From contig NC_134662.1 of the NCBI RefSeq assembly GCF_030463565.1, forward strand, positions 4,069,001 to 4,133,000: a stretch of DNA of 64,000 nt. The letters are read 5' to 3'. Below the pieces are notes generated by a model. It made no database searches. It worked only from the letters and a program-made list of their open reading frames with translations, and had not been told where the DNA came from. Made by a program: the position numbers and the translations under genes. This DNA is from Pelecanus crispus (taxonomy: Eukaryota > Chordata > Aves > Pelecaniformes > Pelecanidae). Positions 53,901-63,442 of the stretch are shown here, piece by piece; positions within the stretch are counted from its first letter, which is position 1; each line of letters opens with the position of its first letter.

Positions 53901-56900
53901 GAATTGTGGTTGTCAGAGAATCTCTCTCAATTGCACACAATTCCTATCTGGTGCTAGACAAATTTAAGATATTGCCAGTCTCTTCCTTTCCCCTCAATAA
54001 GGCAATACTGAAAAATAAAACCCATCACCCTGAAGTACCATTCTCCCCCAAAGCCTTCAGTAGCTATGTACTTACCTGAGGAAAATCACCATTTTTTGGT
54101 AAGAAGTCAGTGGGGTCCACAGATGCATAGTTTGTATCCAAGAAATGCGGTCTGCTGATGGAATTCATGTAAAAATCGTGACGGGAATTAAAATATTGCC
54201 TGTAAGGAAATGGGAAAAGCAGTTATTTCTTGTCAATCCTGAGTATTTCTCAGGTTGCTTCAGACTCCATCAGCAGTGAAGTTGCAACTATGGGATGACA
54301 CATACAGGAGATTGATATTTTAAAAAAAAGCTGTGTTTATCCAGAAGAGATATCTAGGCAAAATAATACATCCACAAGTTATATTCTACTTCCCAGACTC
54401 AGTAGTGTAAGAGTCTGGAAAGCTGTAGTAAGAATTCAATTCTCGGCAGTTTGTGTAAACTGGGAAGGATTTAATAGATAAAGAGGTTCTGCGGGACTAA
54501 GTATTTCAGTCCTGGCAACAAAGCAAAATTAAGCCTCTGAGATGTTCCCAGCACGAAGCGTTTGACAGGTGTGATGGAACCTGACAATCACGTTACATAA
54601 GGAGAAGCATCAAGTTGCATGGAAATATCACACCCGAATGCTAGTTTGGGACATAAAACTGAAACAGCCCTGCAAACTAGCACAGACAGGGAAAGGAAAC
54701 ACCACCCCCTTTGCACACCCTTGACGGGGAGGTTTACCGGTCACAGATCCTAACTTAAAGACAGGTAAAAATGGAAAGGTTAGGGAACATGCAACCCTAG
54801 ACAGAGCTATTAGCCCAGACAGAGATGAATTATGGATGTAACCGATCATACCTAGTTACAAAGCAAGATCTCTGCTGAACTAACAAGTGAAAAAAGCAAA
54901 GGTCTTCTGATTGCTCCCTCCTGGGTAGGGCGCAAGCCAGCGCTTCCTCCTGCCTCCCTTCCCCCAGCACCAGCTTCCTCCAAGCAGAGAGGAGGTAAGA
55001 ATTGCAAAAGAGCAGACAATTCCCTTCCTCCTTCCCAGGAGTAGCCTCTGGCCTGTATTACACGACCATCTTCTGGTTTTGCTATTACACACGCAAGCCC
55101 TTTCCCTCTCCTGCAGGAGCAAGGAATGTGCTTCGTAATCTTTCCCGTAAGGGCTGTGCACTCACGCTGCTTGGGCAATCGCCACCCAACACGTTTGCAT
55201 GCTGGAACCACTAAAATGTTTCACCCGATCTGACTGGTTTCCTCTTGTGGTAAGTTGTACGTTCTTCATAATGCCAGGGTTACAGGACCCACAGCAATAA
55301 ACTTTAACAAGGCACTGGCGGGGGGAGGGAGAAACAAAATTTAAAAAGAAATACTACCCAGGAGCAGAGCTGGGGAATGACTGCACTGCCAAAGTATTAT
55401 TAAGCAATTAAAATGCCGTGTGTGGCTAGCAGCTCATTAATACAACATGCTTAACATTTACATACATATTTATGTGCAAACATAGTTATCTCGCTCTGCT
55501 AAATACATTTTTCCTGCTCTTTTTTCATCGTTAAAGATAATACTCTCAGAAAGGAACAGCTTCCTCCCCCTCTTTTCCTTTTCTCCTCCTTTTCAGCGCT
55601 GCTGCCGTTTTACCTGCTGCAGAGATCCACCAGAACAGCGACCTAACCCTGTACGAACGCAGAGGGGTGGATTTAGCAGACCTGCACATAATCGCTCTGA
55701 CTGCCCAGCACTTGGAGTCTCGGCTCCTCCTAATCTATTCAGGCAAATTAAAATCTCTGCATAAATTCTGGGAATTAATGTATTTACACAAAGGGAAAGG
55801 CTGGTTTAAACTGCTTTCAAGTTGAAACCGCTGTGGTCTCATGTCTCTCTTGCATGAAGACAGAGCTTGGCCAGCGCTAACGAACTAACCAGGGAACGGG
55901 AAAACCATTTTTACCGGAAAAGTGAACACCGCCTCCTATTTCACCAGCACCTCATGGGTCTGGACAAGAGTCACTTAAGGTAATGGGAAGAAGACCAAGA
56001 CAACCCCAACCTCCCTGGCCTGAACTGCTGTGGAATGACCAGCTTTGCTATGTTATTTTGCTTCCCTTAATCTTGGTTTTCAAATCTGTGAATGTGAGAT
56101 GCGCTTTCTTCTTGCAGTCTGAAATAAGAGCCAATAGCAACTCAGTGCACTGCTTTGAGATCCTCTTAGAAAAGCCACCAAGCATGCAGCGTTTGCCAAA
56201 GTCCTTTTAGTACCTTTGGTGTGTGCTTTACCTTTTTTTTTTTCCCCCCCCCAATAAGAACTTATTCACCCTCATTTGAAGAGCCGGCATAAAGCCACTG
56301 ACAAGTTAGCTTGAATTAAACTGCAAAAAAAAAGTGTTAACTGGAAGAATCAAGCATGCGAACCTTGCTGTATTGCCAAAGCAAAGATGTGAAAACAGCA
56401 AGATTGCCCTGTACATACCTGCTACACTCTCCAGGACTTAGTTACAGGTAAACTGCTCCATGGAAGCTACTCTGAGTCAAGACCTTCCCCTCAGAGGCTG
56501 AGGGTGTTCACTGGATAGCTAAAAATTGTTTTAGAAAGGAAATTTATACTGGGTTTAATCACACTGGATTTACAAAAGACTGCCCATTTGCACTCCTGTC
56601 CTCAGATCTGACTTCAAGCTGCAGCACTAAAGGAGGAACCAGGTGTCCTGGACAACAGAAAACACCACCTGCATTCATCAACGCCAACACTGCAAGTCCA
56701 CGTCCTGCCATGGAGACACTCAACTCGCCCATGAAGACAGGCTCCAGCTAACCTGGCCCATCCCAGAGCCAAAACCCCTCTGAACTTGGAAGACAGCCAG
56801 GGACACGCACAACTGACGTCCATCCAACGTTGCGTGCAAGTGCTACACCGGTCCCTCTCAGGCCACTGATTCGCTTTAACCATTGAGGTTGGCTCTTGAA

Positions 56901-59900
56901 ACAATCGAGGTCCTACATCAATTACTAACCTCATAATAATTACATACATGTGCTTATCATTTAGTCAGTGAAACTTATCTCTTCAGCACCAAGATCAGAG
57001 TTTAAGGAGTTAATGCCAGGGAGTTTGGAGTCATCTTGTTTTACTTCTTTCAGCTGCAGAAAACCAAATGCTGATTTTCATGATGAATAAAACCAGACCT
57101 TTTCAGCCCAGATGTCTAAACACATTTAGTCGTTAAGTTCTTAGAGAAATTATTCTGCACTAACATGAAGTTTAGTCCAGAGAAGCACTGTACTCTTCAG
57201 ACAGAAGAGGCTGCGCTGGCTCTAAGCAGCCCCTCAGAAGAGGTCCCACCACTGTTTGAACTCTGTTTCACAAAAGAGAAAGAGGGATCTGGCTGAAGAG
57301 CACAGTTTGAAGAAATCAGCATTTCGTTGTGTGAAGAGGAGGTTACGTGTGCTGACCCAGTACGTGTCCTTCAACAGGTACCAGTTAAGAAAAATAAGCA
57401 TCTGCTCCCTGCCCCATAAGCAAAACAAGCCAATAAAGCCAAGCCCAAAAATTCAGCTGTTATGAAAAAGAATATTTAGAAATCTAACTAGAGGGACATT
57501 TTCCTGCAGGAAAACATGAAGGAAAGTACATGAAGGTGTGCAACATTCAGAACCCAACAAGCACCCAACAGTCTTGCTGCAGAGATGGTTCCCACCCTTT
57601 TTTAAGGAATAAAGCAGCTGGCCCAGAGAAATTCTTTCATCCCTGAATCCTGGGACATTATGAGCTGGGTGGGGAGCATCTTTGGATTATATCAAGTTCA
57701 GACAATTGCTTTAAAGAGCAAGACTGCTTTTTTTTGCTGCCACCCACTCTAAACATAGCAGCAGTGGAACAGTTTGGTATAAGGCAAACCTGAGCTGACC
57801 TCTGACTCGTGCAAATCATTTGTGGTCAGTCCAGCCAGTGCGTCTCAGGGTAGGGCTATTTCACATACTCCAGCAGAATGTTGTTGGGTGGTGGTTTTTT
57901 GTTGGGTTGCTTTGGTTTGGGGGGTTTTTTTGGTAAAGAATTTAATAATTTCCTTCAGTTTTCCTGAAGCCCAGGACTTCCAACAGCAGGTCCTAGAGGA
58001 ACACACAGTGGACAGGGGTTTAGAGGAATCCACGCCTCAGAGGTGAGCAATGCAATGCACATCCCTCCCAGGAGATGGGTCTCCATACTTTAACAGCTTA
58101 GTAGCTATAACAACACTTGTTTAGACTACTGTGATATTGTGCCTGCCTTGCACGCTCCATACCAGCTGCTCATCAATGCAACCCATGTATTTGAAGCCCT
58201 TCTGGGGCCATGCTGCAATTTCACTGGAGACCTCCTGCGTGTATTTTGGCCAGACCTTACGCTCTGATGTTATAGCCCTCCATTCAGACACAAACGCCAC
58301 ATCTCAGGCCAGCAGAAGATCAGAGACAAGCTGGCGAGGCCACAGGCTGCCTTGGCATCAGTCTGGCACTCTTCTTCCCCATCATTAGACCAATCTATGT
58401 TTTTCAAAGCCTGCTTTACAATTAGAGTAAGCAATACTCCGCACGCAGGTGGCAAAGCAGAAAAAGACATGAAAACAGCAGGAAAAGAGGGTGTTGTGTG
58501 TTTTGGAAACTGGGGAAGAAAGCTTTGCTCCAGGTTTTGAGAAATACTTTTTTGCAGATGTGTGACACCACTTCCAACAGCACAACCGGACTGACCCAGA
58601 TTTCCCTGAAGCAAGGAATGTATTGAGGCTGCAGCTGCAAAGGAAGCCCAGCTCTTCAGGGATAATTGCCTTCGAAATGAACTGAGCTACAGCTCTTCCC
58701 TACAGGGGACCCAAACCTCATTTGTTCTTTCAGCAAGGTTTAATACGCTGTTTACATTTTTCAGGTTAAGAAAATCTGAAACAAAAAGGCAAGCTTTGGT
58801 ATCTTTTAAATAAATTCTTTAGCATGGAAGTTAACTACTGAAAAGAAACAGGAAAAACCTGCTTCAGGACAAAGCTGTTGCTATGAGAATAAGCCATGTC
58901 CAAACACAGCCACTTGCAAATGAGATTTCTTCTGCAAGGATTTTGAAGAGAAACTTGTACTAACTCTAATGCCATCTGCATTTTTCTATTTTACAACATG
59001 GGCTATAATTACAACTCCCTTTACAATCCCATTTTGAAATGTTTCCATCTCTTTCAGGATTCCTACCCGTAACGCCCTAACCCTAAATCCACCTAAAAAA
59101 GATTCAGCTGCAGTTTTCAAATATGAAAGGACAGACTTCTTTGGGTTTGTGAAACACATATATGGAAAATTTCACCTGAAAGGTAATTTTTACAGTTACC
59201 AGGATATAAAAACCAGGAAGCTAAAGTCAGCCTTGGCTAAATCATTCTCTAGCAAGTAATTGCTAGGATGAGCCTCATTTCCAAAAGTAACTGTAGCAAA
59301 GTCAACAAGTTTACATTTGTGTTAAATGGCAGGCATGTCTTTGCAGGATCAAGGCTATAACATTTCCAGCAAAGTTGACATGAGCAGCAGAGCAGCACTA
59401 AACAGGAAGAAAGCAAGGGGCAAAACCAGAACAAATGGTCAAAGAAAAAACCCAACACAATAGATAAACACAATCTAATCTTGTGGTTCAATACAGCAAA
59501 ACAGAAATTCTGTTACAGCTCTCTTGAGGATTCACGAAGCGTAATTTACAGGAATCATGCTCAAAAAGTACACCCTCTTCCAATCAGAGACAGGCAGGCT
59601 AAGAGCAAAGATACTGAACTTGTCTGATAACTCCTCTCCAATTCTCACTGTGGGGAGTAACCAGCAAGGCAGAGCTCCATTCAGCACCTGTGACGGCTTC
59701 TTGGTAATCTCACACCAAGAACTGCCCTATTCCATCCACCACGTCGTTGCTCACTAGCTCGCTCTGCAGACCGAGGTGGACCAGGCACAGGAGAAACAAG
59801 AACTAACAGAGACACAAAACACATCCCATCCCTCCGAACGGAGGAGCTGATTCTCACTGCTGACAGCCAGGCTGCAACTTAGACATGCCAGGGGATGGAT

Positions 59901-62459
59901 CTCTCTGCTTTTCCACAAAGATGCTAAAATCCCTTTAGGAAGGAGGTTAAACTAAATCCTCAAGCACCTGGAACACAGTTATTAGCTCACAATATCAAGT
60001 TCTAGTTATTTTTCCTCCCTCCCACCTCTGACCTACACAAAAACGCATCCTGTACACCCGCGCCACTCCCTGTATTAACAAAGAGACCAAAGCAGCCGTC
60101 AATCGGCTTTCAAACCTTCTTCCCAACAGTCAGCATCTCCCAGTCAACAGAGTTCCAATCCAAGTCACTCAGTGGTGGCACAAGGCCACTTTACGTCGTC
60201 CCAAACATCTCCTGGCATATCCTACCTTCTGATCCAGGATGGAGGTTCATCAGAAAGGGGGAGAAGGAAGAACAATGTTTATTCTTATGCAAAGATGCCT
60301 CAAAAACGCTATTTTGCACAGGTAATCTAGAAAAGTTTTTGCACTGAATCTAGAAAGCACATGGCTGATGTCCTTCCCATCAGACAGGGCCACCGTTACT
60401 ATGCAAAGGTAGTACCCAACTACCAAACCCATCACAACATTGCTTTACAGCACTGAACTGTGCTGTATACTAGGCAGCTTTCTTGGAAGTCAGTCACAAT
60501 TTTTCATGCGAGCCTGTACTCATCACCTCACACCTTGTGGGATGAGGTTATCGGTGAAGAACATCAGTTATAACCAGAAGAAAAAGTCACGACTCTCGAT
60601 GAGCTCCAGGTTGCGCAGTTAGGGGCTGTGCACATTTTTTCCAATATAGACATGCGATGGTAGTATTTAGTCAGCTTCCAGTCAGCGACACGGCAAAAGA
60701 TTTTAACTTCACTTCACCTGTAAGTCTGCCACCTGGTACCGGCAATACCTTCTTCCTTGTCTGCACCATCTGTATAAAGCTAGAGATTGCATGATGTATT
60801 TGCTCGGCCAGATTGTGCTAATGGGGTGTTTTTAAGAACTCCATAAGCGTAACAAATCCAGGCTAAAACAAGGCTATTCCTCCCTTATAGCTGCCTCCAG
60901 GTTTACCAGAAATCAAAGTTTTTATCTTCTTTTTTTTTTTTTAAAAAAAAAAAAAGCTGTTTGCTGCTTTTTCCAAGATGTAGCAGTTTATGAAATGCCA
61001 CAAGATCAGTGTGTGATGCAATTATTTCCCCATCAGTTAGTGAAATAAAGTAAACAAGGAAAGCAGTAAAGAAACAGTTGAATCACGGGGTGTGCAAGAG
61101 CAGAGGGGAATTATACAAAGGAGAACAGCACTCACTGGTTTTCACTTGGGAAAGATGAGGTTGGGAAAGAGGCAGGGTAGCAGCTACTCCACGAGTTGGC
61201 AGCCAGCATGGAATTCTGAAAGGAGAAACCAGAACAGTTACAGCAGCAGAGGACTGGCACAATTACCTGCAGCTGCAGATCCGAGGCTAGGCTTATAACT
61301 TCCCTCCCTCAGTGCCCTCCATAAGCAGAGGTGGCTCAATCTCTCATAGCAGAAATCGAGCGCTACGCTCCAGCTTAAGCTTTTGCACCTACTTTCCTAT
61401 TGCTGTCCCCAGAAGGACAGTAGGGTCAGTCTCCCTTCCTAGCCCTTTAACCTCAGTCTCTGCGGAAAGCAAGCACCAACCCATTAACTTGAAATTGGCT
61501 TGCATAAGTAAACACCCAAAAACATCATTCTTTTCTTTTTGTCTTCCCACCTCCCTAAAGTCTCCAACAGTGACGGGAAGCTTTTAGCTCAGCATGTACC
61601 AATACAATCATGGGAAGAATACAGTATCTTATTACTCAGCCACAGATCACTCTTTCATCTGTCCTTTTTTGTGTTCAAAGCAACAATGGACATGGTGAAC
61701 ATGAGGCAACATGCACTTGGTGAAATGGGCCTCTTTTTTTTTTTTAACCTCTATATTCCTATGTGTGACAAAACTCAAGAGTTATAAACAGAAACAGAAA
61801 ACTGCAGGAACATGTAAGCTATTTTGGGATAGAGATTTGCTTTTTGCTCTGTTGAGAACAAATGCATCAGGGCCCTGGTCTTGTTTTGGCAGCCATATCG
61901 GGACAAATACAACCCTATTCATCTCTGCCACTCTCAAAAAAGGCACAGCTGGACCCAGCAGTAGATTTAGGATGCCTCAGAGAGACGAGCTGGGGTAGAA
62001 ACAAAGTTTGCAATTCTGTGTAAACTCTTTAGTCCTTTCCTGAGGAGCCTGGCACCTGCCAGCTTTTAGAGAGGCTTTGTTTTAATCACAGCCTTGTCTT
62101 CCTCCTCCCACTTCAAAGGCAGCAGACAGCCATCAGCTCAACCCTCCAGCGTTCCCAATCAATACTTCATGCCCCTGGACAGCTGCCTAGAAAGTCTGGT
62201 AAATAGCTCCTGTAAACATGCACCAGGACTCCCAGGATTTGACAGGCTGGAGTGCTCTGCTCAGACCCCTTCTGGTGACACCCTCCAAACAGCCTCTCCC
62301 CACCGCTTGCCGAGAAGCTGCTGGGGCCCTCACCTCCATGGCTGGCACGGCGAGCTGGGAGCGGAGCCCGGGGATGCTGTAGAGTGTATTGCCTGACTGC
62401 TGGTGCTCGTGCTGCGGATAGCTCTTCCCCCCGTCCATGGCAGGGTGTGCTGAGGGCAT
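11368..62459 (-). CDS. SBNO2: SBNO2, strawberry notch homologue 2 (helicase-family transcriptional co-regulator)
   Basis: Thirty-one coding exons total 4305 nt, encoding 1434 residues (human about 1366). SBNO2 is a nuclear SF2-helicase-like co-regulator. In mammals it is induced through IL-10 or IL-6 and STAT3, and it dampens NF-kB output in macrophages. Visible parts, in order: a Ser/Pro-rich N-terminus (1-196), an acidic stretch (about 202-214), a Walker-A-like [11 protein letters not shown] (299-309), a DECH box (409-412), SAT (442-444), a basic KRKR cluster likely to be an NLS (638-656), [10 protein letters not shown] (864-873, motif VI-like), the conserved strawberry-notch C-terminal region, and a Gln/Pro-rich tail. 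All exon phases agree and all introns are GT-AG; intron 10 is U12-type. The 5' noncoding exon is not certain and may lie past 63978. Confidence 0.96.
12430..12620 (-). CDS. SBNO2: SBNO2 coding exon 30
   Basis: Encodes [20 protein letters not shown] through [15 protein letters not shown]. The acceptor (AACTGAAG) has a poor pyrimidine tract, but the split Trp codon and the conserved protein support it. Confidence 0.92.
12804..12880 (-). CDS. SBNO2: SBNO2 coding exon 29
   Basis: Encodes [20 protein letters not shown] and CNHAV plus two bases of Trp. The donor is GTAAGG. Confidence 0.94.
12967..13525 (+). mobile_element. Solo LTR of an endogenous retrovirus in SBNO2 intron 28
   Basis: A 559-bp element with terminal TG...CA (TGTCCTGGTTTC ... 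AACCACGACA) flanked by near-matching 5-bp repeats (GACAT/GACAC), as expected of a target-site duplication. Internal features include an ATT microsatellite-like stretch and AATTATTAAA. No gag, pol or env coding remains; this is an LTR left by recombination. It resembles a solo LTR family I know from neoavian birds. Confidence 0.88.
13679..13810 (-). CDS. SBNO2: SBNO2 coding exon 28
   Basis: Forty-four codons, [20 protein letters not shown] through LQKKYQR. The donor is GTAGGT. Confidence 0.95.
14022..14114 (-). CDS. SBNO2: SBNO2 coding exon 27
   Basis: Thirty-one codons, [20 protein letters not shown] through FYLSYK, phase 0 at both ends. Confidence 0.95.
14455..14549 (-). CDS. SBNO2: SBNO2 coding exon 26
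   Basis: Encodes [20 protein letters not shown] through QVVFYK. The donor is GTAGGC. Confidence 0.95.
14747..14890 (-). CDS. SBNO2: SBNO2 coding exon 25
   Basis: Encodes [20 protein letters not shown] through KYDMGIL. It is highly conserved in the strawberry-notch C-terminal region. Confidence 0.96.
15255..15329 (-). CDS. SBNO2: SBNO2 coding exon 24
   Basis: Encodes [20 protein letters not shown] and SVEK. The donor is GTACGT. Confidence 0.93.
15649..15757 (-). CDS. SBNO2: SBNO2 coding exon 23
   Basis: Encodes [20 protein letters not shown] through AAFFH plus one base. The donor is GTAAGA. Confidence 0.94.
16260..16331 (-). CDS. SBNO2: SBNO2 coding exon 22
   Basis: Twenty-four codons, [20 protein letters not shown] and FENK, phase 0 at both ends. 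Confidence 0.95.
16858..16970 (-). CDS. SBNO2: SBNO2 coding exon 21 (motif VI-like)
   Basis: Encodes [20 protein letters not shown] through [16 protein letters not shown] corresponds to the arginine-containing helicase motif VI. Confidence 0.96.
17660..17795 (-). CDS. SBNO2: SBNO2 coding exon 20
   Basis: Encodes [20 protein letters not shown] through [11 protein letters not shown] plus one base. It is very strongly conserved. Confidence 0.96.
18082..18213 (-). CDS. SBNO2: SBNO2 coding exon 19
   Basis: Forty-four codons, [20 protein letters not shown] through FMKGEK, phase 0 at both ends. It belongs to the conserved C-terminal helicase lobe. Confidence 0.96.
18423..18598 (-). CDS. SBNO2: SBNO2 coding exon 18
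   Basis: Encodes [20 protein letters not shown] through GGPEHVAE. It includes the conserved NTLDELI segment. The donor is GTACTC. Confidence 0.93.
19175..19375 (-). CDS. SBNO2: SBNO2 coding exon 17
   Basis: Encodes [20 protein letters not shown] and then [20 protein letters not shown] through FAAEDR. The Ser/Asp-rich segment resembles casein-kinase-type sites. Confidence 0.93.
19545..19630. repeat. Polypurine tract in SBNO2 intron 16
   Basis: About 85 bp almost entirely A/G on the plus strand, with G runs of seven to eight, (GA)n and GGAAG motifs. It has potential to form triplex or G-quadruplex structures. Confidence 0.75.
20422..20504 (-). CDS. SBNO2: SBNO2 coding exon 16 (basic cluster)
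   Basis: Encodes [20 protein letters not shown] and GTGIKRK. With the next exon it forms a KRKR...KRKR basic cluster, a probable nuclear localisation signal. Confidence 0.95.
22874..22971 (-). CDS. SBNO2: SBNO2 coding exon 15
   Basis: Encodes [20 protein letters not shown] through CFVSAA plus two bases. It is the first strand of the C-terminal helicase lobe. Confidence 0.95.
23640..23816 (-). CDS. SBNO2: SBNO2 coding exon 14
   Basis: Fifty-nine codons, [20 protein letters not shown] through [10 protein letters not shown]. The donor is GTGTGG. Confidence 0.95.
24217..24370 (-). CDS. SBNO2: SBNO2 coding exon 13
   Basis: Encodes [20 protein letters not shown] through VYDKAAKL. The acceptor lies in a CCTCCCCCAG tract. 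Confidence 0.95.
24539..24644 (-). CDS. SBNO2: SBNO2 coding exon 12
   Basis: Encodes [20 protein letters not shown] through FLHAIEK and two bases. It is strongly conserved. Confidence 0.95.
25078..25195 (-). CDS. SBNO2: SBNO2 coding exon 11 (DECH box)
   Basis: Encodes [20 protein letters not shown] through VVYASAT plus one base. It holds motif II (DECH, 409-412) and motif III (SAT, 442-444). Confidence 0.96.
25196..25771 (-). other. SBNO2: U12-type (minor spliceosome) intron 10 of SBNO2
   Basis: Begins GTATCCTTTAA (25771-25761) and carries a perfect TCCTTAAC branch-site element at 25219-25212, with the branch A 17 nt from the acceptor. Both match the minor-class consensus. It splits the helicase core between V405 and the DECH-box segment IVFDECH. 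Confidence 0.92.
25677..25762. repeat. G/T-rich low-complexity tract directly beside the U12 donor
   Basis: T and G runs on the plus strand (A/C runs in the SBNO2 transcript) fill the first 90 nt of intron 10, right after the U12 5' splice site. Confidence 0.8.
25772..25915 (-). CDS. SBNO2: SBNO2 coding exon 10
   Basis: Forty-eight codons, [20 protein letters not shown] through ENFDGV. The donor is GTATCCTTT, the U12-type consensus. Confidence 0.95.
27287..27377 (-). CDS. SBNO2: SBNO2 coding exon 9
   Basis: Completes Trp, then [20 protein letters not shown] through VHALNK. The donor is GTAGGG. Confidence 0.95.
27905..28038 (-). CDS. SBNO2: SBNO2 coding exon 8 (Walker A)
   Basis: Encodes [20 protein letters not shown] and continues through the P-loop [11 protein letters not shown] (Lys306), then KGRKKAL and two bases of a Trp codon. 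It is the nucleotide-binding motif I of the SF2-like core. Confidence 0.96.
28496..28656 (-). CDS. SBNO2: SBNO2 coding exon 7
   Basis: Encodes [20 protein letters not shown] through [11 protein letters not shown]. The VPPPDI(T) segment marks the entry to the helicase-like core. The donor is GTATGTG. Confidence 0.95.
29060..29156 (-). CDS. SBNO2: SBNO2 coding exon 6
   Basis: Encodes [20 protein letters not shown] through YVPSK plus one base. This is the acidic stretch. The GTGAGT donor, not the nearer GTGTGA, keeps the conserved VPSKSKIGK join. Confidence 0.93.
29804..29896 (-). CDS. SBNO2: SBNO2 coding exon 5
   Basis: Thirty-one codons, [16 protein letters not shown] through TPLLISYQ. The conserved TPLL(I/V)SYQ end fixes the donor GTGAGA. 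Confidence 0.95.
29897..35718 (-). other. SBNO2: SBNO2 intron 4 (5.8 kb)
   Basis: No exon, RNA gene or repeat was recognised beyond short A-rich and C-rich runs. Confidence 0.6.
35719..35883 (-). CDS. SBNO2: SBNO2 coding exon 4
   Basis: Fifty-five codons, [20 protein letters not shown] through NTPQQNQIE, phase 0 at both ends. It contains the conserved DSLSDI...DFLPADSLN element. The donor is GTACAG. Confidence 0.95.
42332..42351 (+). repeat. Poly(A) tract, 20 nt
   Basis: A run of A just downstream, in the SBNO2 sense, of the candidate alternative exon donor; it reads as poly(U) in the pre-mRNA. Confidence 0.85.
42369..42413 (-). CDS. SBNO2: Candidate alternative first coding exon of SBNO2
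   Basis: Begins with ATG and encodes [15 protein letters not shown], then a donor GTAATG in phase 0. That phase matches exon 4 (DSSYLDEL), so an alternative transcript would skip exons 1-3 cleanly. A TATA-like element lies 70 nt upstream on the same strand. I infer an alternative promoter; there is no transcript evidence, and this could be a chance ORF. Confidence 0.45.
42483..42490 (-). promoter_or_regulatory. SBNO2: TATA-like element upstream of the candidate alternative SBNO2 exon
   Basis: Reads TTATATAC on the minus strand. A start site about 30 nt downstream (near 42457) would give a 5' UTR of roughly 45 nt before the ATG at 42413. Confidence 0.35.
42993..43008 (+). repeat. Poly(C) tract, 16 nt
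   Basis: An uninterrupted run of C, giving poly(G) on the SBNO2 strand. It is prone to length variation. Confidence 0.85.
43370..43560. promoter_or_regulatory. SBNO2: Intronic CpG cluster in SBNO2 intron 3
   Basis: About 190 bp with CpG density far above the surrounding intron (runs such as GCCGGCGGCAGCGCCGG and CCCCGCGCTCCCCGGGC). It is an isolated CpG island within AT-balanced intron sequence, about 1 kb upstream of the candidate alternative first exon. A promoter or enhancer role is inferred. Confidence 0.5.
47380..47428 (+). mobile_element. CR1 LINE 3' terminal fragment
   Basis: A short CR1 3' end on the plus strand: GGGTCTTTTCCAACCTAAAG followed by two ATTCTATG units. It is antisense to SBNO2. 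Confidence 0.85.
54076..54199 (-). CDS. SBNO2: SBNO2 coding exon 3
   Basis: Encodes [20 protein letters not shown] through LPKNGDFPQ, in phase with exon 2. The donor is GTAAGT. It is part of the low-complexity N-terminal region. Confidence 0.92.
54200..61135 (-). other. SBNO2: SBNO2 intron 2 (6.9 kb)
   Basis: No exon, RNA gene or dispersed repeat was recognised. It contains a G/T-rich tract (57885-57943) and a perfect T13A13 inverted homopolymer (60930-60955). Confidence 0.6.
60930..60955. repeat. T13A13 inverted homopolymer
   Basis: Thirteen T followed directly by thirteen A, a perfect palindrome in SBNO2 intron 2. Confidence 0.85.
61136..61215 (-). CDS. SBNO2: SBNO2 coding exon 2
   Basis: Encodes [20 protein letters not shown] through SEN plus two bases. 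It is weakly conserved but corresponds to the mammalian SAML...YPAFSS segment. The acceptor is TTTCAG and the donor GTGAGT. Confidence 0.85.
62334..62459 (-). CDS. SBNO2: SBNO2 coding exon 1
   Basis: Starts at ATG 62459 ([20 protein letters not shown]) and ends at PAME before GTGAGG. An in-frame TGA lies upstream, so this is the first usable Met. Met8 (62438) has the better Kozak context (G at -3, G at +4). The exon probably begins at 62557, after a TTTTCCTCCGTAG acceptor. Confidence 0.88.
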
Positions 62460-62557
62460 CAGCCTGCGTCCTGCCGCATGAAGTCCTCAGGGCAGGTGGA
62501 ACAGGCTCTGGAGTGGCGGAAGGTTCTTTATCTGTGCTCTTCACCCTGCACCATGTC
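62460..62557 (-). other. SBNO2: SBNO2 5' UTR part of the first coding exon, with short upstream ORFs
   Basis: Inferred 5' UTR between a pyrimidine-rich acceptor and the start ATG. It carries two short upstream ORFs: ATGGTGCAGG... (8 codons) and ATGCGGCAGG... (6 codons). The second ends in TGA overlapping the main ATG as TGATG, a layout suited to reinitiation. Confidence 0.5.
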
Positions 62558-63407
62558 CTACGGAGGAAAAGAAATGCACATTTAAATTTTATGAAAGGGG
62601 AGAAGAAACAAAAAAACACTTCTAAGACCAAGTGCAGCTAAGAGATCCGTAAACAGACGTCAGCCTGTGAAATGCCTGCTGCCTCTTTATAAAACAGAGG
62701 TTTTTACTGGGAAACAGAGTTCTCAAATATCACCACACCTGGAATTCACACAGACCTGCAAACTTACATTAAACACACCTCTCCCGCCTCACTGCAAACA
62801 CTGCGGAAGTCTGGCAGATCATCACAATCATCTGCGATTTTTGCAGTAGGCACACAGCTGGTTTTAAGCTCGAGGAATTTTCTTGCCTAATATACAAAAA
62901 TATTCTGCACTTCTGTGCAAACTCATGGCGACCAGTTCCCCAAAATCCCTTGTTTTCATGAAAATATGCTACGTAGGTGGAACATCGTTCCACGGACTAC
63001 CGATGGCCATGCTGAGCAACGAGTGAATCACCTCGCAGGGTCAGAGTGCGCTCACATCTCCCATCTCGCTGTACTTTGATGTCTCCCTAATTTCACAGCA
63101 GATGTTCAGTGTGCACTCATACTTTTTGCCACTGCTATGCACAAAGGTCAAACCCCATAGTATACTTTCAGCACTAATCTAACAAATATAAGAACTTAAT
63201 CAGCTGTCTTGCATTTTCCCTGTTGCTAGCAAGATGAGATTTCAGAATCATACTTGCTAAAGCAAGAGTATTTTTCTGGCAGGGATTAACCTCATGATAA
63301 GACATTGCCTTCAGTGCAACTTCTCGGTCAAAACCTCCAAAGTAACTTCTCTTTTTTTTTTTTCCACTAAATTCTCCATAACCCCACAGAACATCAATTT
63401 CCAACTG

Positions 63408-63442
<35 letters not shown>

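Larger units (their letters stand above)
35884..54075 (-). other. SBNO2: SBNO2 intron 3 (18.2 kb)
   Basis: The largest intron. It holds a CR1 3' fragment (47380-47428), a CpG cluster (43370-43560), a candidate alternative first exon (42369-42413) and several homopolymer runs. Otherwise no exon or RNA gene is supported. Confidence 0.7.
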
